Source: Sphingobium chlorophenolicum (GTDB taxonomy: Bacteria; Pseudomonadota; Alphaproteobacteria; Sphingomonadales; Sphingomonadaceae). Taken from it: 64,000 nt of DNA. The notes beneath the pieces are model-generated. The model had not been told where the DNA came from, did not search any database, and was given only the letters and a program-made list of their open reading frames with translations. The stretch is from NCBI RefSeq assembly GCF_000722875.1, contig NZ_JFHR01000010.1:62001-126000 (forward strand), in the 5' to 3' direction. Positions 61,301 through 64,000 of the stretch are shown here, piece after piece (positions within the stretch are counted from its first letter, which is position 1; each line of letters starts with the position of its first letter). Both the position numbers and the translations under genes were made by a program.

Positions 61301-61534
61301 GCTGATGCCGCGCACGGCGGCCTCTATCCGCTGCGTCACCTGGGTTTCCAGTTCGGTCGGCGCGGCGCCCGGCTGCGACACGACGACCTGCGCCATCGGG
61401 AAGCTGATGTCGGGATTCTGGTTGACGTCCATCCGCATGAAACTGACCAGCCCCGCCAGCAGCAGCGCCGCGAACAGCACCAGCGGCGACACCGGGTTGC
61501 GAATGGCCCAGGCGGAAATATTGCGAAAACTCAT
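58376..61534 (-). CDS. RND-family multidrug efflux permease (HAE1/AcrB type)
   Basis: 1052 aa with the RND layout: 12 membrane helices and two large periplasmic loops. The proton relay is Asp402-Asp403 in GVLVDDAIVEIENIV; the N terminus has the typical RNPVSPLVLFAALLLAGLVS. It exports hydrophobic compounds together with the adaptor encoded next to it; no outer-membrane TolC partner is in the window. It shares an operon with the adaptor at 61557 (22 bases). Confidence 0.92.
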   Translation of the reverse strand: MSFRNISAWAIRNPVSPLVLFAALLLAGLVSFMRMDVNQNPDISFPMAQVVVSQPGAAPTELETQVTQRIEAAVRGISGVDEITSFVSEGRSQTNVQFQIGTPVDRAVNDVKNAVDQIRSDLPEGILEPQVSRVDIDGGPIAYFSAEATDMTLEELSWYVDNTVAKRLLAVPGMAAVTRGGGVSREIRVILDPAKLQSHGISASQVNQQLQQVNMNAAGGRTEIAGAEQAIRVLGNARDAYALGQTQIAISGGRTVKLADLADVRDMYAEQRSLSLMNGRQVTSFRMEKAKGSSDVTVFDEAMKVLDKLKEENPKVQYKQLYTSVEYTKGQYHSAMQAMIEGAVLAVVIVFLFLRDWRATMISALAIPLSAIPAFWFMDMMGFTLNGISLLALSLVAGVLVDDAIVEIENIVRHMRMGKSAYQASIDAADEIGLAVLATTMAIVAVFLPVALMPGVSGQFFIQFGMTVVVAVLLSLAVARLITPMIAAYFLKAHGQESHGEGWMMDVYMAVLRWSLDERKAIAHRARGGAARFTAWIRDHRIWTMGIGFLAFVATIFAFGTLPMSFQPTIDTDFSQVKIETVPGSTLQQTTAITRKVADMLAADKDMVEAAFSDIQTTGADIYLTLKKDRPMSSVEWERKVAPAFQQVADARVNFQSQSGGGFGRDIVIMFGSDDPAKLEETANKLVAEMADIHEIRAPRVAGDMNRPEIVIKPRFDLAASLGVTTAALSQTIRVATIGDIDQNSAKFSLSDRQIPIRVSVAENSRRDIATIQNMPVPTVSGGSVPLKVVADIEFGAGPTQIRRYNQIRRIVVGADLAPGVVISRAMEKIDALPTMKAITDGKIRGVQKLNIGDSKWQAELIQNFVIAVISGILLVLAVLTLLYKRLMPPFVNLGSLLLAPLGGALALHLTGNPVSMPVLIGLLMLLGIVAKNSILVIDFALEEMGKGVPKLEAIIDAGHKRAQPIVMTTVAMVAGMVPTALSLGGDGAWRAPMGITVIGGLILSTVLTLVIVPASFSLALGIEEWVGPRLGRRLLTYKPEDSRAGAAQAAE

Positions 61535-61556
61535 GACGATTTCCTCGCCTGCCGCG

Positions 61557-62729
61557 TCATTTGGACTTGCCGGCTTCCGGCTTCACCTTCTGCCCCGGCG
61601 TCAGGAACGCCCCGGCCGAAGCCACGATGCGTTCGTTGCCCTTCAGGCCGTTCAGGATGGACACGCCCGCATCCGTCACCTGGCCGATCCTGACGTCGCG
61701 CCGCTGCACTTCGTTCCGGCCGTTGACGATGTAGACATAATTGCCCTTCTCGTCGCTCTGCACCGCCGATTCCGGCAGCATCGGCGCGGAGCCGGTGCCG
61801 CTGACGATCGCGGCGGAGGCGAAGCCGCCCGGACGGATCGCAGGGTTATAGGGGATGGCGATGCGGGCGATGCCCTGGCGGGTCTGGTTGTCGACCACCG
61901 GCGACACCTGCCAGACGCGCCCGGCGAATTGCGCCGTGCCGCCGACCGGGGTCACGGTGGCGCCGTTGCCGGGGCGCAGCGCCGCCAGATCGCCTTCGCT
62001 GACCTGCGCCAGCATTTCCATTTCCCCGCCCTTCGCCATGCGGAACAGCACGGCGCTGCCCGATCCGACGATCTGGCCCGGCTCCACGGCGCGGGTCAGC
62101 ACCAGTCCGGCGGCGGGAGCGCGGATGTCCAGGCGGCCGGTGCGGGCGCGCTGTTCGGCCAGTTGCGCGACGGCCACATTGACGCGGGCATTGGCGGCGT
62201 CGCGGGTCGCGGTCCGCTGGTCGATATCGGCCTGGCTGATGAAGCCGCGGGAAACCAGCGCCCTGGCGCGGTCTAGCTGCGCCTGCGCCAGCTTGGCGTC
62301 GGCGCGCGCCACTTCCACCTGCGCGGCGAGCGAGCGAATCTGTTCGGTCTGGACGGAGCGTTCGACGGTCGCCAGCACCTGGCCGGCCCGCACCCAGTCG
62401 CCCGGCTGCACCAGCACCCGCGTCACCGCGCCGCCTTCGCCCACCACGCCGACCGGCATCTCCACCCGCGCCGCCAGCGATCCCGTGGCGCTGACGGTGT
62501 GCGCCACGGTCGACAGGCCGGGGCTGATTACCGTCACGACCGGCGCCTGCGCGCTGGCGGCGGGGGCCTGCGCGCCCTTGCGATGCATGCTGATCCATGT
62601 GGCGGCGGCGATCAGCAGGATCGCCACGACCGCGCCGATCGCCAGCTTGCGGCGCCAGATCGCGCGTCCGTCCCGATCGTCGAGGACATTTGCCGGCGCG
62701 TCGCCGACCAGCGGGGTTTCGTAATTCAT
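61557..62729 (-). CDS. RND efflux periplasmic adaptor (MFP family)
   Basis: 390 aa. N-terminal anchor (LAIGAVVAILLIAAATWISM), lipoyl-like domain (VGVVGEGGAVTRVLVQPGDW), helical hairpin (AQLDRARALVSRGFISQADI) and beta-barrel (NGATVTPVGGTAQFAGRVWQ). It bridges the inner-membrane pump to the outer membrane. ATG 62729 gives a start close to the anchor; ATG 62750 adds seven residues, and neither has a clear ribosome-binding site. An AT-rich promoter (TATTATATGAATATAT about 62772-62787) lies upstream. Confidence 0.88.
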   Translation of the reverse strand: MNYETPLVGDAPANVLDDRDGRAIWRRKLAIGAVVAILLIAAATWISMHRKGAQAPAASAQAPVVTVISPGLSTVAHTVSATGSLAARVEMPVGVVGEGGAVTRVLVQPGDWVRAGQVLATVERSVQTEQIRSLAAQVEVARADAKLAQAQLDRARALVSRGFISQADIDQRTATRDAANARVNVAVAQLAEQRARTGRLDIRAPAAGLVLTRAVEPGQIVGSGSAVLFRMAKGGEMEMLAQVSEGDLAALRPGNGATVTPVGGTAQFAGRVWQVSPVVDNQTRQGIARIAIPYNPAIRPGGFASAAIVSGTGSAPMLPESAVQSDEKGNYVYIVNGRNEVQRRDVRIGQVTDAGVSILNGLKGNERIVASAGAFLTPGQKVKPEAGKSK

Positions 62730-62919
62730 CCTGAATCCATCATTCGGCATGGAGCGCCGTTCGGGTTGCTGTATTATATGAATATATCACCCGGCTCAAG
62801 CCCCCATATCACGGGTGCGGGGCGGACCGCAAAGCCATTCGGCAGGGCCCATTGCCAAGCCCTTGCCAAAGGGGTCTGACTATGGCGCTATGGCTTGCTT
62901 GGCAAACTGGAGGGCTACG

Positions 62920-63168
62920 ATGGAATTGCTGGGGTGGATCATTGTCGGCCTGTTCGCGGGGGCCATCGCCCGTCTGGTCATGCCCGGCCGCCATCCCGGC
63001 GGCTGCATCCTCACCATATTGCTCGGCATCGCGGGCGCGCTGCTGGCGGGCTATGTCGGGCGGCTGCTGGGCGTCTACGAACCCGGCGAGCAGGCCAGCT
63101 TCATCGCGGCGGTGCTGGGGTCCATCGGGGTGCTGGCCCTCTATCGCTTCTTCGCCGGGCGGAATTGA
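62920..63168 (+). CDS. GlsB/YeaQ/YmgE family small membrane protein (1)
   Basis: 82 aa with three hydrophobic segments: LLGWIIVGLFAGAIARLVMP, ILTILLGIAGALLAGYVGRL and FIAAVLGSIGVLALYRFF. This is the transglycosylase-associated (GlsB/YeaQ) family, small membrane proteins often induced by stress. ATG 62920 has GGAGGG ten bases upstream. A second member is convergent at 63227. Confidence 0.85.
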   Translation: MELLGWIIVGLFAGAIARLVMPGRHPGGCILTILLGIAGALLAGYVGRLLGVYEPGEQASFIAAVLGSIGVLALYRFFAGRN

Positions 63169-63179
63169 AGCATGAAAAA

Positions 63180-63204
63180 AGGCCGCGCCCCTGGGGCACG
63201 GCCT
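63180..63204. terminator. Terminator hairpin between the two GlsB-like genes
   Basis: AGGCCGCGCCCC / GGGGCACGGCCT with one mismatch, preceded by six A and followed by CTTTG. It sits between convergent genes. Confidence 0.7.
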
Positions 63205-63226
63205 CTTTGCTCTCTGTCGACGGGTG

Positions 63227-63481
63227 TTAGCGGACGGAACCGCGCCGCACCAGATTGACGATGGCGAGAAGGATGATGGCGCCGACCAGCGACACGAGGA
63301 AGCTGTAAAGCGTCAGGCCGTCATTGATCGAACCGCCGCTGAAGATCAGGCCGCCGATGAACGCGCCGACGATGCCGACGACGATGTTCAGCAGGATGCC
63401 CTGTTGCGCGTCGGTCCGCATGACCATGCTGGCGAGCCAGCCGATGACGCCGCCGACGACGAGCCACAAGATGATGCCCAT
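63227..63481 (-). CDS. GlsB/YeaQ/YmgE family small membrane protein (2)
   Basis: 84 aa: MGIILWLVVGGVIGWLASMV, MRTDAQQGILLNIVVGIVGA, FIGGLIFSGGSINDGL and a last helix LVSLVGAIILLAIVNLVRR. It keeps the family's R-x-D-x-Q-Q-G-I-L-x-N loop, which copy 1 lacks. Not a recent duplicate: the two differ along their length. Confidence 0.88.
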   Translation of the reverse strand: MGIILWLVVGGVIGWLASMVMRTDAQQGILLNIVVGIVGAFIGGLIFSGGSINDGLTLYSFLVSLVGAIILLAIVNLVRRGSVR

Positions 63482-63577
63482 TTCTCACTCTCCTTGGTCC
63501 ACAGCCCCTTTCGGGTGGGCTGACCTGTTCAACGGAGAAGTCGGCTTTGCGTTCCATTTCGCCTTGACAAAGAAGAA

Positions 63578-63604
63578 GGCCGCCGGATGCCATATCCGGC
63601 GGCC
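63578..63604. terminator. Terminator hairpin between GlsB-like gene 2 and sciP
   Basis: Perfect 11-base stem GGCCGCCGGAT / ATCCGGCGGCC with a five-base loop, 33 bases after the sciP stop on the minus strand. A- and T-rich flanks are weak. Confidence 0.7.
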
Positions 63605-63636
63605 ATCCTATGCGACCCTTCTTCTATAACGGATGA

Positions 63637-63936
63637 TCAGTATTTCTGCTGCCGTTCGTAGAGGGACTTGTAATATTGGATGCGCGTCACGCGCAGGCCA
63701 TGCATGCCCGAACGGTCGACGGCGCGCTGCCAGCTCGCAAATTCCTCCAGCGTCAGGGAATAGCGGGCGCAGGCCTCATCCACTGTCAGCAGGCCGCCGT
63801 TCACGGCCGCCACGACCTCAGCCTTGCGGCGCACGACCCAGCGGGTCGTGTCGACGGGAGGCAGGCTTTCCAGAGTCAGGGGTTCTCCGAGCGGCCCTAC
63901 GACCTGGGCAGGTCTGATTTTCTGGTTTTCGATCAT
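63637..63936 (-). CDS. sciP: CtrA inhibitor SciP (DUF1153)
   Basis: 99 aa. PLGEPLTLESLPPVDTTRWV, VRRKAEVVAAVNGGLLTVDE and ACARYSLTLEEFASWQRAVD are the DUF1153/SciP core, with its helix-turn-helix. In Caulobacter SciP binds CtrA and blocks CtrA-dependent promoters in G1. ATG 63936 has GAGGG upstream; the GTG at 63948 does not. The gene's promoter (63937-64000) is at the window edge. Together with TrcR at 30648 it shows an alphaproteobacterial cell-cycle circuit. Confidence 0.92.
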   Translation of the reverse strand: MIENQKIRPAQVVGPLGEPLTLESLPPVDTTRWVVRRKAEVVAAVNGGLLTVDEACARYSLTLEEFASWQRAVDRSGMHGLRVTRIQYYKSLYERQQKY

Positions 63937-64000
63937 TATCACCCTCAATAAGCGGCACTGGCGTTACCGATTGCTCAGCAGTGTTTGCCTGTTTGCGCCT

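Noticed and set aside
58655..61693. A 1012-codon plus-strand frame across the RND genes
   Set aside because: It is antisense to a clear RND permease, is rich in His, Arg, Gln and Asp as expected of a reversed high-G+C gene, and has no family match.

Overview
The window looks like chromosome of a sphingomonad (Alphaproteobacteria, Sphingomonadaceae, most like Sphingobium). This is inferred from high G+C, the alphaproteobacterial cell-cycle regulators TrcR (DUF1013) and SciP (DUF1153), a CobS/CobT cobaltochelatase pair, a riboflavin operon whose RibBA carries an N-terminal helix-turn-helix, and several families of palindromic intergenic repeats. No rRNA, tRNA, CRISPR array, integrase or full insertion sequence was seen.

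Region 1 (1-18240) is a catabolic cluster in short runs on both strands. It holds the end of a TetR regulator, an HSD17B4-like dehydrogenase, an acyl-CoA thioesterase, two MFS transporters, two enoyl-CoA hydratases, a TauD-type dioxygenase, an amidohydrolase, an epoxide hydrolase, a PF10118 protein, a frameshifted NmrA-like reductase, an acyl-CoA ligase, an aldehyde dehydrogenase, a second SDR and a GMC oxidoreductase. Together they suggest uptake, oxidation, CoA activation and beta-oxidation-like breakdown of a hydrophobic or cyclic substrate that cannot be named from sequence. Palindromes in the divergent promoters are candidate operators.

Region 2 (18240-34630) is mixed housekeeping: a DUF3298 lipoprotein, an M17 aminopeptidase, a MarR-like/NlpC-P60/ArgC run, a sorbosone-dehydrogenase-like protein, a DUF815 ATPase, Sua5, MsrA, a FadD-like ligase, TrcR, a GT4 glycosyltransferase with an LpxH-like phosphoesterase, and a quinone oxidoreductase. 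Region 3 (34630-43880) has DUF1192, ClpA, a GST, a BAX-inhibitor protein, ThpR, SodC, then a damaged junction where a 5'-truncated OmpA gene and a 5'-truncated zinc-ribbon-type gene meet head to head, then pirin, BolA and a DnaJ-domain protein.

Region 4 (44003-48824) is a cobS-cobT operon with four genes between them. Two of these, a HEPN-like protein and an overlapping unknown, are distinctly AT-rich and look acquired. Region 5 (48939-56580) holds a GreA/GreB-like protein, Dps, a GDT1-family protein, L33, and the ribD-ribE-ribBA-ribH run preceded by a membrane/coiled-coil protein and a TonB-like protein with a double palindrome in its promoter. Region 6 (56863-63936) has DUF445, an RND pump with its adaptor, two GlsB/YeaQ-type membrane proteins and SciP.

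The main structure not explained by genes is a set of five families of intergenic inverted repeats. One (family A, about 250 bp) has terminal inverted repeats, exchangeable internal hairpins, and in one copy lies between the two arms of a family B repeat, as a MITE-like mobile element would. Most copies lie between convergent genes, often within a few bases of a stop codon.
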